From NCBI GenBank assembly GCA_902490585.1, contig CABUEI010000005.1, positions 1 through 64,000 on the forward strand: 64,000 nt of DNA, given 5' to 3'. The notes beneath the pieces were generated by a model. The model searched no databases. It saw nothing but the letters and a program-made list of their open reading frames with translations, and had not been told where the DNA came from. This stretch comes from an uncultured Oscillospiraceae bacterium. GTDB taxonomy: Bacteria > Bacillota > Clostridia > Oscillospirales > Ruminococcaceae. Position numbers and translations under genes: made by a program. Shown in pieces: positions 17,128 to 26,224 of the stretch (position 1 is the stretch's first letter; each line of letters starts with the position of its first letter).

Positions 17128-17162
17128 TTTATTTTCCTTTCCGTCTGCCCTAAGGCAGAAGT

Positions 17163-17211
17163 CACATGATAGTTACAAGTAGATTATACACTATCATGTG
17201 TAAAAATACAA
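17163..17211 (-). promoter_or_regulatory. Promoter and inverted-repeat operator of the carboxynorspermidine synthase gene
   Basis: Minus strand TTGTAT (17206-17211), 17 bases, TATAAT (17183-17188). Perfect 11-base arms CACATGATAGT (17163-17173) and ACTATCATGTG (17190-17200) straddle the -10. A further small hairpin TCTGCC..GGCAGA lies in the leader near 17144-17160. Confidence 0.6.
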
Positions 17212-17219
17212 GCAAATAT

Positions 17220-19100
17220 TTATATACGGCAGACAAGCACACCGTAATCAAACGGTGAAAGCTTCAGCGTGTTTTCATTGCTCTCGTGGGGCTTTCTGAG
17301 GAACTTTGGCTCATAATATTCACCCTTCAGATAATCCTGCATATTGAACGTCATCGGATATTTTGACTTGTTGAGGAATATTACAGCGGCTTCACGGTTT
17401 ATTCTGTCGATACGGGCAAATACACATTCATCGGGAGTACACTTTATAAACTTCATCTCGCCCTGTGCAAATGCCTTGCTTGACTTTCTTATTCCCGAAA
17501 GCTGTTTTGTGAAGTCTATCATGTCAAGGTTTTCCTTGCCCCACGGATAGCAACGTCTGTTGAAAGGATCCTTATATCCCTCAAGACCTGCTTCATCACC
17601 GTAATAGATACACGGTACACCGGGTAAGAAGAACTGTAACACCATTGCACACTTGAGCAGTGACAGACCATAAACATACTGTTCGGGTGACAGATAGCGC
17701 TCTGCCTGCCATTCTCTGTCGTGCCAACCTACGTCCTCGCCTGCAAGTCTTGTCAGTATACGCTCGGTATCGTGAGTGGACAGGAAGTTCATCAGCATAT
17801 CGGCACTGGGCTTGGGATAATGCTCAAGTATCGTCATTACACCGTCCTCAAAGCCTCTTGCGTCACCGTACTTGCAGTAGTTTATTATAGCTTCCTTGAA
17901 CGGATAGTTCATAACGCTGTCAAGCTGACCGCCGATAAGGTAACGTCTGCGGACGCCGTAGCTTTCCTTATTTGATGCGTCTTCCCATACCTCGCCGTAG
18001 ATGACCTTGTCGTCGCCCTTGGCTTTTACCGCCTTGTTGAGATTATCAAGGAACTCATCGGGGAGCTCATCGGCAACGTCAAGTCGCCAACCTCTTGCAC
18101 CTTTGTCAATCCAGCGCTGTAATATGCCGTTCTCACCGCAGATATAATCGGTGTAGTCAGGATTGTTCTCGTTTACGTTAGGAAGAGTTGTAATTCCCCA
18201 CCATGATTCATACTCAATAGGATAACGTGAGAAGCAGTACCAGTTTCTGTATCTGCTGTCGTTGTTTCTGTATGCACCCTCATGTTCACCGTATCTGCCG
18301 AACTTGTTGAAATAGATACTGTCAGCACCCGTATGTGAGAATACACCGTCGAGGATAATGTCTATACCGTGTGTTTTGGCTTCCTTACACAGATGTTCAA
18401 ATTCCTCATCAGTTCCCAGCATGGGGTCAATATGCTCATAGCAAGCGGTTGAATAGCGGTGGTTTTCATGCGACTCAAAAATCGGGTTCAGATATATGCA
18501 GGTTACACCTAAGCTTTCAAGGTAGGGAAGCTTGCTTTCTATACCCTTGAGATCACCTGCAAAGTAATCGTTGTTGCGGATAATGCCCTTATCATCGGGA
18601 CGGAAGAACGGAGTATCTTCCCAGTTCTCATGCACAATTCTGTCTGTTGGAACATTTTCGTGCTTTTCTCCGCTGCGGCAGAATCTGTCGGGGAATATCT
18701 GATACATGATACCGCCCTTTATCCAGTCGGGAGCCGCCATATCCTTGTCAAAAACTGTGAGCTGGAACAGATCGCCGTTATCGAGAACGCCGAGCCTTGC
18801 TCCGCTACGCTTTACATATCTTCTGTTACCGTCTATCATCAGCGAGAAGTAGTAGTGATGAAGACCTGTGTGCTGAGGGTTAAAGTTACAGGTGAACACG
18901 TTGCAGTCGGTAGTTGTATCGGTTATTTCAAGCGGTACAAAACGCTCTTTTTCACCGGGACGGAACATTACGAGAGTAGGGTCGGTAACGTGCCATTCCT
19001 TAGGAAAACGCAGAGAGAACGTGCTGGGCTGAAACTGTCTTATTGCTCCGAACGGGCTTTTGTAGTTCAGGTCAAAGCAGTCAAATATCGGAGTATCCAT
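17220..19100 (-). CDS. GH13 alpha-amylase family glycosidase (neopullulanase/cyclomaltodextrinase type)
   Basis: Probably hydrolyses alpha-1,4 (and perhaps 1,6) glucans or maltodextrins. No signal peptide is seen, so it acts in the cytosol. Residues 1-120 form an N-terminal beta-domain; the TIM barrel follows with the four GH13 regions: DGVFSHTG, GWRLDVADE (nucleophile Asp), YGEVWED (acid/base Glu) and FLSTHDTER (stabilising Asp). A C-terminal beta-domain begins after about 540. Length 626 matches the subfamily. CGAAAGGAATG precedes the ATG. It lies downstream of glgP, separated by a terminator, consistent with maltodextrin or glycogen breakdown. Confidence 0.93.
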   Translation of the reverse strand: MDTPIFDCFDLNYKSPFGAIRQFQPSTFSLRFPKEWHVTDPTLVMFRPGEKERFVPLEITDTTTDCNVFTCNFNPQHTGLHHYYFSLMIDGNRRYVKRSGARLGVLDNGDLFQLTVFDKDMAAPDWIKGGIMYQIFPDRFCRSGEKHENVPTDRIVHENWEDTPFFRPDDKGIIRNNDYFAGDLKGIESKLPYLESLGVTCIYLNPIFESHENHRYSTACYEHIDPMLGTDEEFEHLCKEAKTHGIDIILDGVFSHTGADSIYFNKFGRYGEHEGAYRNNDSRYRNWYCFSRYPIEYESWWGITTLPNVNENNPDYTDYICGENGILQRWIDKGARGWRLDVADELPDEFLDNLNKAVKAKGDDKVIYGEVWEDASNKESYGVRRRYLIGGQLDSVMNYPFKEAIINYCKYGDARGFEDGVMTILEHYPKPSADMLMNFLSTHDTERILTRLAGEDVGWHDREWQAERYLSPEQYVYGLSLLKCAMVLQFFLPGVPCIYYGDEAGLEGYKDPFNRRCYPWGKENLDMIDFTKQLSGIRKSSKAFAQGEMKFIKCTPDECVFARIDRINREAAVIFLNKSKYPMTFNMQDYLKGEYYEPKFLRKPHESNENTLKLSPFDYGVLVCRI

Positions 19101-19159
19101 TAAAAAACATTCCTTTCGGATTAAAATTTCACTTTAAAATAATGGGTTTTAAATACCCG

Positions 19160-19189
19160 AAAAAGTCCGTTGATTGCAACGGACTTTTT
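19160..19189 (-). terminator. Terminator after glgP
   Basis: Perfect stem AAAAAGTCCGTTG/CAACGGACTTTTT with a 4-base loop, giving T runs on both strands. Confidence 0.85.
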
Positions 19190-19209
19190 GCTGTATGTGT
19201 GTTTACTGA

Positions 19210-21609
19210 TTAAAATAACTTCCAGATGTCACGGGCATAGTCTGTAACAGCACGGTCAGCAGAGAAGATACCTGCCGATGCGATGTTAGTAAGCGACATC
19301 TTGTTCCACTGGTACTTATCCTTGTAAGTTTCGCTTGCCTTAGCCTGCATTCCTCTGTAGCTGTCGAAGTCTGCAAAGCACATATATCTATCTGCGTTGC
19401 GCAGTGAGTTTGCTACCTCCTCGAATGTTGCACCGTTTATACCCTTGTACATCTTTTCGAGGACGCTCTTGATAACTGCGTGTGAGTTGTATATCTTTTC
19501 GGGGTCATATCCCTCAGCCTTAAGCTGATTTACCTCGGGAGTTGACATACCGAAGATGAAGATGTTGTCATCGCCTACCGCTTCGTGTATCTCAACATTC
19601 GCACCGTCATAGGTACCCATTGTAAGAGCACCGTTGAGCATAAGCTTCATATTACCTGTACCGGACGCCTCTGTACCTGCGAGAGAGATCTGCTCTGAAA
19701 TTTCACTTGCTGGCATAAGTATCTCTGACAGTGTTACCTTGTAGTCTTCAAGGAATACAACAGCAAGCTTTTCGTTCAGCTTTGGATTCTTCTTAAGCTC
19801 TTCGCCTATGCACCAGATCATCTTGATTATCTGCTTAGCCATGTAGTAGCCGGGAGCAGCCTTTGACGCGAATATATATGTCTTGGGAACAAAGTCCGCA
19901 TTGGGATTATTGAGCAGATAAATGTAGTCTGCGATAATGTTCATTGCATTTAACTGCTGACGCTTGTATTCGTGCAGACGTTTTACCTGAACATCAAAGA
20001 TACCGTTGCAGTTGAGCTTTGTACCTGTTGTGTTGTATACATACTTTGCAAAAGCCTGCTTGTTAGCTAACTTTACAGCGGCTAATTTATCAAGAACCGA
20101 CTTATCCGTTGCAAACTTCTTGAAATCTGCAAGCTTTGAAGCGTCCTTCTTGAAGCCGTCGCCTATGCACTCCGTAAGGAGCTTTGTAAGTCCCTGGTTG
20201 CTTGCGAGAAGCCAACGGCGGTATGCGATACCGTTTGTAACGTTCTTGAAAGCGTCGGGAGTAACTGTGTACTGATCGTGGAATACGCTGTCCTTGATGA
20301 TCTCGGAGTGGAGCTTAGAAACGCCGTTTACAGAGCTGCTTGCCGCACAGCAGAGGTTAGCCATCTTTACACGGTTGTCAAGAATGATGGACATTCTTGT
20401 TACCTTCTCGCTGTCGCCGCCTGTTACTTCCATAAGGTGAGCACAGTAACGGTTGTTTATCTCAACTATAATAGCGTAAATTCTGGGGAGTATTCTCTGC
20501 ATGAGGTCAACATCCCATGTTTCAAGTGCTTCAGCCATAACCGTGTGGTTTGTATAAGCAAATGTATTTGTGATGATGTTCCATGCCTTATCCCAGTCAT
20601 AACCGCAGTCATCAAGCAGTATTCTCATAAGCTCGGGGATTGCGAGTGTGGGGTGTGTATCGTTTATGTGGATAGCTACCTTTTCGTGCAGGTTTTCAAG
20701 AGTACCGTAAACGTTCATGTGACGCATTACGATATCGCCTACAGATGCGGCGCTCATGAAGTACTGCTGACGCAGACGGAGTGCCTTACCTTCAAGGTGG
20801 TTATCGTTGGGGTAAAGTACCTTTGTAAGTGAATGTGCAATGTTGTTTGCACCGATAGCCTTTGCATAGTCGCCCTGGTTGAACATATTCATATCGAACG
20901 ACATACTCTCTGCGCTCCAAAGACGAAGCTTGGATACGCCCTTGCTGTCATAACCCGATACATACATATCATAGGGAACTGCGTTTACTGTCTTATAATT
21001 AACGTGGTTTATGCTGTGGTAGTTCTGTTCCCACTTTTCATGGATCTCACCGTCAAAGTGAACTTCAATAGCCTGGTCGGGTACGGGTACGAGCCATGCT
21101 CTGCCGCCGGGTAACCATTCATCAGGAAGCTCTGTCTGCCAGCCGTCGATGATTCTCTGCTTGAAGATACCGTATTCGTAAAGGATAGAATAACCTGTTG
21201 CAGGGAATGCGCAGGTCGCAAGTCCGTCAAGGTAGCAAGCCGCAAGTCTTCCCAGACCGCCGTTACCAAGTCCTGCATCGGGCTCTTCTTCATATATATG
21301 CTCGATCTTTACATCGAGCTTCTTGAGTGCCTTTGCTACTTCGTCCTGCATACCGAGGTTGTAGAGGTTTGTCTTTAATGAACGTCCCATAAGGAATTCC
21401 ATTGAAAGATAGTAGACCTGCTTCTTGCCCTTTGAGTTGCAGTCTGTCATGAACATTGAGCGCTTTTCCTTGAGGTAGTTTACAACTATCTTGGATAAAG
21501 CCTTGTAAATCTGAGTGTGTGTTGCCTCTGCGGGAGATACTCTGAAGTCATATTCGAGCACTTCCGACAGTTTGCGTGAAATTTCGCTTTCTGTGAACGG
21601 TGAAGTCAT
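19210..21609 (-). CDS. glgP: Glycogen/starch/maltodextrin phosphorylase
   Basis: PLP-dependent phosphorolysis of alpha-1,4-glucans to glucose 1-phosphate. It has the N-terminal YYLSMEFLMGRSLKTNL, GLGNGGLGRLAACYLDGLAT, NDTHPTLAIPELMR, KRLHEYKRQQLN and the PLP-lysine motif EASGTGNMKLMLNGALTMGT with GANVEI. Length 799 is standard. GAAAGGGAAAACA lies before the ATG. It has its own promoter at 21651-21679 and a terminator before the GH13 gene; the two likely form a glycogen or maltodextrin breakdown pair. Confidence 0.98.
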   Translation of the reverse strand: MTSPFTESEISRKLSEVLEYDFRVSPAEATHTQIYKALSKIVVNYLKEKRSMFMTDCNSKGKKQVYYLSMEFLMGRSLKTNLYNLGMQDEVAKALKKLDVKIEHIYEEEPDAGLGNGGLGRLAACYLDGLATCAFPATGYSILYEYGIFKQRIIDGWQTELPDEWLPGGRAWLVPVPDQAIEVHFDGEIHEKWEQNYHSINHVNYKTVNAVPYDMYVSGYDSKGVSKLRLWSAESMSFDMNMFNQGDYAKAIGANNIAHSLTKVLYPNDNHLEGKALRLRQQYFMSAASVGDIVMRHMNVYGTLENLHEKVAIHINDTHPTLAIPELMRILLDDCGYDWDKAWNIITNTFAYTNHTVMAEALETWDVDLMQRILPRIYAIIVEINNRYCAHLMEVTGGDSEKVTRMSIILDNRVKMANLCCAASSSVNGVSKLHSEIIKDSVFHDQYTVTPDAFKNVTNGIAYRRWLLASNQGLTKLLTECIGDGFKKDASKLADFKKFATDKSVLDKLAAVKLANKQAFAKYVYNTTGTKLNCNGIFDVQVKRLHEYKRQQLNAMNIIADYIYLLNNPNADFVPKTYIFASKAAPGYYMAKQIIKMIWCIGEELKKNPKLNEKLAVVFLEDYKVTLSEILMPASEISEQISLAGTEASGTGNMKLMLNGALTMGTYDGANVEIHEAVGDDNIFIFGMSTPEVNQLKAEGYDPEKIYNSHAVIKSVLEKMYKGINGATFEEVANSLRNADRYMCFADFDSYRGMQAKASETYKDKYQWNKMSLTNIASAGIFSADRAVTDYARDIWKLF

Positions 21610-21650
21610 ATTGTTTTCCCTTTCTTGTCGTCCGATTTTCTTACAGTCTA

Positions 21651-21679
21651 ATTATACAACATACGTTGCCTGTATTCAA
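21651..21679 (-). promoter_or_regulatory. sigma-A promoter of glgP
   Basis: Minus strand TTGAAT (21674-21679), 17 bases, TATAAT (21651-21656). Confidence 0.65.
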
Positions 21680-21702
21680 GGCTGAATAAAATATTTTGTA
21701 AA

Positions 21703-21753
21703 TAATAAAGTGAAATTGCACTAAAACGGATTACCGTTTTTATGCAATTTCAC
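21703..21753 (-). terminator. Two-stem hairpin after the TrkA pair
   Basis: An outer 11-base stem GTGAAATTGCA/TGCAATTTCAC encloses an inner AAAACGG/CCGTTTT hairpin; the minus-strand exit is T-rich (TTTATTATTT). It lies 65 bases after the second TrkA gene. Confidence 0.7.
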
Positions 21754-21817
21754 AACAAATATTTTCTAATTAAGGATTTATTTACGCTGAATTGACAAAG
21801 AGAACGTTACATTCACG

Positions 21818-22483
21818 TCATGCCTTTATCTTAAACGCCTTGAAAATGTCGTTTTTATCCTTGATTTTTGACAATATCATCAGCTTGTCACCGATCTCAA
21901 GTGTGGTATGACCACGGGGAATTATAAGCTCAGTTTCGTTACGGATAATCGAAATGATATTCAGAGTAAGCGGAATGTCCATTTCCATCAGCGGAACGTT
22001 CTGGAGAGTAAACGTATCATCGAGAACTATCTCAAACACGCCTGCCTTACCTGCGCCGAGCGGAAGAAGTTCCTTTATCTTGCCGCTGTCGATTTCACGT
22101 TCAAGCTGACCCGTGATGTTATCGGTAGAGCTTACAACGATATCAACGCCCAGTTTTTTCAGTGCGTCAACGTTTTTGGGGTTGTTTACCTTGGCGATTG
22201 TTTTCTTTACCTGATACAGTCTTTTTGCAAGCTGGCAGGCAACCAGGTTATCCTCATCACGTCCCGTTACGGCGATAACGCTGTCTGCATCGGCAACGCC
22301 TGCCTGCTCAAGCACGGAAACGCTTGTTCCGTCACCTCTTATGACTGTGATATTCAGGTCGTTTGCGAACTTCTGGCAAGCGTCCTTTTCCTTTTCAACA
22401 ACAGATACATCGTATCCCTTTTCAATAAGAACCTTGGTAAGATAGTAGCCTATCTTTCCGCCGCCTATTATAAGCGAGTGCAT
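21818..22483 (-). CDS. TrkA/KtrA-type RCK potassium-uptake regulator
   Basis: A 221-residue cytoplasmic gating subunit. TrkA_N Rossmann motif GGGKIGYYLTKVL with the acidic VVEKE, conserved RGDGTSVSVLEQAG and DEDNLVACQLAK; TrkA_C domain from about residue 140 (VFEIVLDDTFTLQNVPLMEMD). AAAGGA precedes the ATG. It follows a second TrkA-type gene by 23 bases. No TrkH/KtrB pore is in the window. Confidence 0.93.
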   Translation of the reverse strand: MHSLIIGGGKIGYYLTKVLIEKGYDVSVVEKEKDACQKFANDLNITVIRGDGTSVSVLEQAGVADADSVIAVTGRDEDNLVACQLAKRLYQVKKTIAKVNNPKNVDALKKLGVDIVVSSTDNITGQLEREIDSGKIKELLPLGAGKAGVFEIVLDDTFTLQNVPLMEMDIPLTLNIISIIRNETELIIPRGHTTLEIGDKLMILSKIKDKNDIFKAFKIKA

Positions 22484-22506
22484 TTTTCAAATCCTTTCCT
22501 GCGTTA

Positions 22507-23127
22507 TCATATAGCCTTTGAGAATATCAGCTTGTCGCCCTCTCTCATGATGATGTTGTAATTATTGACTATCTCCATTGTGCTGTCAGCTCTGATTATC
22601 GCATACAGCGTTTCGTTCTCTTCGTACTCTATATCATTCGGTGTCATGCCGATAAACTCTTTAGGTATTTCCATTGTGGTGAAACGTACCATGTGCGAAC
22701 CGAAACTTACATACTTTTCTTCAAGCATGGGCTTGATTGCCGAGCAGATAGCTTCAACCGTCAGTTTTGTCGGGCAGACGGTTTCAAGCCCGAAATGAGC
22801 AAAGATATCGCCACGTTCGGGGTCAAGTATACGGCTGACTACCTTCTTTACTCCGTAAACTTCCTTTGCAAGCTGGGAAACCATTATGTTTGTGTTGTCA
22901 TCATCGGTTACTGCGCATACGACGTCACAGCTTTCAATTCCCGCCTTTTTCAGATTGTCCTGGTCTATCGGCACACCGCACAAAAGGCTTCCCTTGAAAT
23001 CCGGGTCAAGCATTTTATCAGCCTCCGCCGAAGTCCTTGCAATTATCGAAACGTCTATACCCTCTTCACAGAGCGTATTTGCAAGACGTGAACCAACCTT
23101 ACCGCAACCTACTACCAGTACGTTCAT
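22507..23127 (-). CDS. TrkA/KtrA-type RCK protein, first of the pair
   Basis: A 206-residue TrkA_N (VVGCGKVGSRLANTL, DDDNTNIMVSQLAKEVYGV) plus TrkA_C protein, homologous to its downstream neighbour but diverged. Its ATG shares one base with the preceding stop (TAATG), so it is translationally coupled to the upstream degenerate MBL-fold gene; GAGGAG lies within that gene's end. Two RCK proteins together would fit a Trk system with two NAD-binding halves split into separate genes. Confidence 0.92.
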   Translation of the reverse strand: MNVLVVGCGKVGSRLANTLCEEGIDVSIIARTSAEADKMLDPDFKGSLLCGVPIDQDNLKKAGIESCDVVCAVTDDDNTNIMVSQLAKEVYGVKKVVSRILDPERGDIFAHFGLETVCPTKLTVEAICSAIKPMLEEKYVSFGSHMVRFTTMEIPKEFIGMTPNDIEYEENETLYAIIRADSTMEIVNNYNIIMREGDKLIFSKAI

Positions 23128-23963
23128 TAAAAATTCAGCTCCTCTCCGGCTCTCAGGTACTGCAACCTGTCGCCGAGTATATCTTTCATTATATCATAAC
23201 CTTTTCTGCCGGTATTGTGGCAGGTGTAAATACTTCCTGTACGCAGTTTTGACAATTCCTCTGCCGCCCGTGTTATACTGCTTTGTGACGAAAGCAGTTT
23301 TCCCGACTGATTTGCATAGCCGAAACAACCGACCACCGACAAAACCGGTGCGTCCCAGAGCCTTTTTGCCGTCTTTACAATATCGGCAATACCCGTGTAC
23401 GCTCCACCAGTTATCAGCACAAATCCGTCACGTCTTTTACCGGGGAAACACACAGCAAAACATTCTTCCGAAAAATCATCAGGTACATAGAATCCTTTTT
23501 TTCTGATATAGAAACGCCTGTCCGAATCGCCGGACTTCTCTTTACTGTCAACTGCCACAAGGTAAAAATCCTTGCAGATCTCAGTGAAACGCTCAAAACG
23601 GTAAACATTATATTTATCGCTTTTGTAGAACGACTGCGGAAGTCCGTTTCTGACACGCAGAAGTTTTTCCTTTTTAACGCAATCTGCCGCCGCATCTTCT
23701 CTTATAAAGATACGCACATCTTTATTTTTACGGACTGCCGTTTCGACACCGCCTGCGATATCATTGCAGTTCAGTGGTAGCACAACCGTATCCGCCTTAT
23801 CTGCAGGCATACCGAGCCGCTCGGCATTGCTTAAAAACAGTGCGGACGCACCCGTGCCGAAAAGTATTCTGTTGTTACCGTGCTCGATATACAGACATAT
23901 TCCGTGCTCGGAAAACAGCTTTGAATCCGATGTTTCATCGTCAGACAGAGATACTATTCTCAA
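23127..23963 (-). CDS. Degenerate metallo-beta-lactamase-fold protein (probable pseudoenzyme)
   Basis: The layout follows COG1237-type MBL hydrolases: EHGICLYIEHGNNRILF, then NAERLGMPADKADTVVLP, a GITDIV-like loop and a C-terminal CHNTG. But the metal site is gone: where the family has SHGHxDHTGG this reads PLNCNDIAGG, DTG is GTG, and the later His of SHAGI is Tyr in AYTGI. So it probably binds rather than hydrolyses. The start is a TTG at 23963, 9 bases after AAAGGA; an ATG at 23972 abuts that site too closely. The frame is open upstream to 24080 without support. It is coupled to the two TrkA genes. Confidence 0.7.
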   Translation of the reverse strand: MRIVSLSDDETSDSKLFSEHGICLYIEHGNNRILFGTGASALFLSNAERLGMPADKADTVVLPLNCNDIAGGVETAVRKNKDVRIFIREDAAADCVKKEKLLRVRNGLPQSFYKSDKYNVYRFERFTEICKDFYLVAVDSKEKSGDSDRRFYIRKKGFYVPDDFSEECFAVCFPGKRRDGFVLITGGAYTGIADIVKTAKRLWDAPVLSVVGCFGYANQSGKLLSSQSSITRAAEELSKLRTGSIYTCHNTGRKGYDIMKDILGDRLQYLRAGEELNF

Positions 23964-24078
23964 AAACGACATTCCTTTCCATGTAATTTTCAAAAGCAAC
24001 GCCGTACAAAGATTGCGGTATTGCCTTAATATATTATCACATATCCGCTTAAACTTCAAGCATATAAAGCCGACAGAC

Positions 24079-24110
24079 AAAAAAATGACGGCAGAACTTT
24101 CATTCTGCCG
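24079..24110 (-). terminator. Terminator downstream of cheV
   Basis: Minus-strand stem GGCAGAA/TTCTGCC followed by GTCATTTTTTTG; it separates cheV from the MBL-fold gene. The 110 bases between it and cheV hold no gene. Confidence 0.7.
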
Positions 24111-24220
24111 GTAAAATTCAAATAAAACGAAACAAACTTAAGTAAGGAATAAAAATGAAAATCAGATATTCAACTGTTGCCGGTAGCAGTGGCAAACAGC
24201 GAATAAGCAAAAATAATCAA

Positions 24221-25141
24221 TCAGCTCAGTATCTGGAGCAGTCGCTCGATAAGCATACCGATCTGTGGCTTCGAGAACTGTTCATCCGCACCTACGGAAA
24301 GTCCCTTCTGATACATCTGCTCGTTTATAAGCGACGAGAACAGGAATACAGGGATTTTTTTCAGTGTGCGGTCGGATTTAATGAGCTTTGTGAGATGGTG
24401 TCCGTCCATCTGCGGCATCTCAATATCTGTGATTACTGCGGCTACGCACTCTGTGACATCGCCGTTGTAATTTGAAAACTGCGAAATATAGTCCCATGCT
24501 TCTTTACCGTTAGGGAAAGCACGGATCTCTTTGAAGCCTATATCGGACAGGCTGTTTACTATCATCTTGTTGAGGAACTGTGAGTCCTCGGCTATTACGA
24601 TATGCTTTTCGGCTGTCACTGCGGTAGCCTTGACATTCTCGGCACCCTTCAGATCAAGTCCTGCGGTCTTGTTGATATCGCTTACTATCTTTTCAAAGTC
24701 AAGGATAACAAGGATCTTGCCGTTTACCTTTGCAATACCTGTCGCAATGCCCGATGTCGAGTCGCCCGATACCTGCGGCGGCTTTTCTATAGCCGTCCAG
24801 CCTATACGCTGTATGCCCTGTACTGCGGTAACGTGGAAGCCTATATCCATGCCGTTGAACTCGCAGATTATGAACAGTCCTCTTGCTTTCTCGGGTTTCT
24901 CGGTACCGAGGACCTTATGTAGATCTATAACAGTGATAAGCTTGTCACGGGGCATGAACACACCCTCGATCTCTGCCGGTGCCTGAGGCATCGGAACAAG
25001 CTCCTGTTCCATCATTATTTCACGGACCTTAGCAATATTTATACCGTAGGAATTTCCGCATATATTGAATTCCAAAAGTTCCAGCTCATTTGTACCGCTC
25101 TCAAGCAGTATGCCGGTATCATTTGCATTGTAAGCTGCCAT
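24221..25141 (-). CDS. cheV: Chemotaxis coupling protein CheV (CheW-receiver)
   Basis: Couples chemoreceptors to CheA. Residues about 18-165 are a CheW domain (ELLEFNICGNSYGINIAKVREI, VFMPRDKLITVIDLHKVLG); about 178-306 is a receiver with acidic AEDSQF, phospho-acceptor Asp in AVITDIEMPQMDGH and Lys in FSKPQ. The ATG at 25141 was chosen because GGAAGG lies 8 bases upstream; the GTG two codons earlier overlaps that spacing. It stands alone, so the rest of the chemotaxis genes must lie elsewhere. It implies motility or another CheA-driven output. Confidence 0.93.
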   Translation of the reverse strand: MAAYNANDTGILLESGTNELELLEFNICGNSYGINIAKVREIMMEQELVPMPQAPAEIEGVFMPRDKLITVIDLHKVLGTEKPEKARGLFIICEFNGMDIGFHVTAVQGIQRIGWTAIEKPPQVSGDSTSGIATGIAKVNGKILVILDFEKIVSDINKTAGLDLKGAENVKATAVTAEKHIVIAEDSQFLNKMIVNSLSDIGFKEIRAFPNGKEAWDYISQFSNYNGDVTECVAAVITDIEMPQMDGHHLTKLIKSDRTLKKIPVFLFSSLINEQMYQKGLSVGADEQFSKPQIGMLIERLLQILS

Positions 25142-25183
25142 AAACACACCTTCCGTTGCTGTTTAAATCTTGAACTGACATTT

Positions 25184-25212
25184 ATTATACACCATATCCA
25201 CAAAAAAGTAAA
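25184..25212 (-). promoter_or_regulatory. Promoter of cheV
   Basis: Minus strand TTTACT (25207-25212), 17 bases, TATAAT (25184-25189). Confidence 0.5.
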
Positions 25213-25231
25213 TAGATAAGTTGCACTTTTA

Positions 25232-25258
25232 GTTAAAAACAACCAAGTTTTAGGGTTG
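25232..25258 (-). terminator. Terminator after the nucleoside-kinase-like gene
   Basis: Minus-strand CAACC..GGTTG hairpin followed by TTTTTAAC. Confidence 0.65.
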
Positions 25259-25278
25259 GATTTGTGATTTTGCACAAC

Positions 25279-26217
25279 TCAGCCTATAAACTCCTTGATA
25301 AGTGAATTTTCAGGTACTGCGTCGGGTGAAACAGCGTCTATCATTGACAAAAATTTAGGCAATTCGCTGTAACGGTTGACCTGACGTATACATTCTTCAA
25401 AGTCATTGTCACACAGCTTTGCAAGCACACTGCGGTATACCGAAAGCTCATACGGGAAAAATGTATCTATATCAAAATCCGCAAGCTGTTTATACGGCAT
25501 TATATAAAGGCTTTCGCCACGCTGTACACTCGGGAACTGCTCTATTGTTCTGTGATAGTCACGTCCTCTGAACAGCTTGTCACGGGACAGTCTTCGGATA
25601 AGACGTATTTTCGAGGGGTGAAGAAGTTCGCCTTTTTCATCTGCTATTCGTGTACGGACGCTGACATAGATAAATGTTGCGCTGTCGTGCATTTTACCCG
25701 TAACATCGGGATTCAGAGCGTGTATGCCCTCTATTATCACGACCGTGTTTCCGTCACAGCGTATCTTGTTTCCCTGCCGTCTTGAATTGTCGGTAAAATC
25801 GAACTTAGGAAGCTGTACCTCTCCGCCGGACGCCAGTGTATGCAGATCTTTTTTCAGAAGTTCGCAGTCTACCCTCGCAGGTGCTTCAAGGTCTACCTTT
25901 CCGTTTTCATCGGGCGGTATCACACCGGGCACGAAATAGTCGTCCATAGATATAACGACCGCCTTTATCCCTTTTGATATCAGGCAATCTGCTATGCGGT
26001 ATGCCGTTGTTGTCTTTCCCGAACCCGACGGTCCCGACAGCAATACAAGCGGCTTTTGCTTGTGGCACTGTGCTATGCTCTCTGCGGCGGAGGATATCTT
26101 TTCCGCATACTGCTTTTCCGAAGTTTCAATAAATTTATCCGTATCTTCTGCACGGCGGTTAAGCTCGCTGAGCGTAACTATTTTTATCTGTTTTCTGTTC
26201 TGTTCCGACTGTGACAA
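25279..26217 (-). CDS. Uridine kinase/phosphoribulokinase-family nucleoside kinase
   Basis: P-loop kinase: Walker A GPSGSGKTT, lid and substrate residues in SMDDYFVPG, Walker-B-like VVIIEGIHALNP, and RLIRRLSRDKLFRGRDY near the lid. It resembles the C-terminal kinase half of the TGS-uridine kinase-like proteins of Clostridia, with only a short N-terminal segment. Substrate is unproven. The start is a TTG at 26217 with GGAAGG 7 bases upstream; an in-frame ATG at 26256 has no ribosome site and lies inside a hairpin stem. That hairpin also buries the GGAAGG. Cotranscribed with the 62-residue protein upstream. Confidence 0.82.
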   Translation of the reverse strand: MSQSEQNRKQIKIVTLSELNRRAEDTDKFIETSEKQYAEKISSAAESIAQCHKQKPLVLLSGPSGSGKTTTAYRIADCLISKGIKAVVISMDDYFVPGVIPPDENGKVDLEAPARVDCELLKKDLHTLASGGEVQLPKFDFTDNSRRQGNKIRCDGNTVVIIEGIHALNPDVTGKMHDSATFIYVSVRTRIADEKGELLHPSKIRLIRRLSRDKLFRGRDYHRTIEQFPSVQRGESLYIMPYKQLADFDIDTFFPYELSVYRSVLAKLCDNDFEECIRQVNRYSELPKFLSMIDAVSPDAVPENSLIKEFIG

Positions 26218-26224
26218 AAAATCA

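Noticed and set aside
20278..20832. 184-codon open frame antisense to glgP
   Set aside because: Lies wholly within a strongly conserved glgP region; no ribosome site or recognisable motif.
21908..22561. 217-codon open frame antisense to both TrkA genes
   Set aside because: Spans two genuine genes on the other strand and has no family features.
24155..24475. Plus-strand gene opposite the 3' end of cheV
   Set aside because: Mostly antisense to the conserved receiver domain, without domain features; the real gene is on the minus strand.
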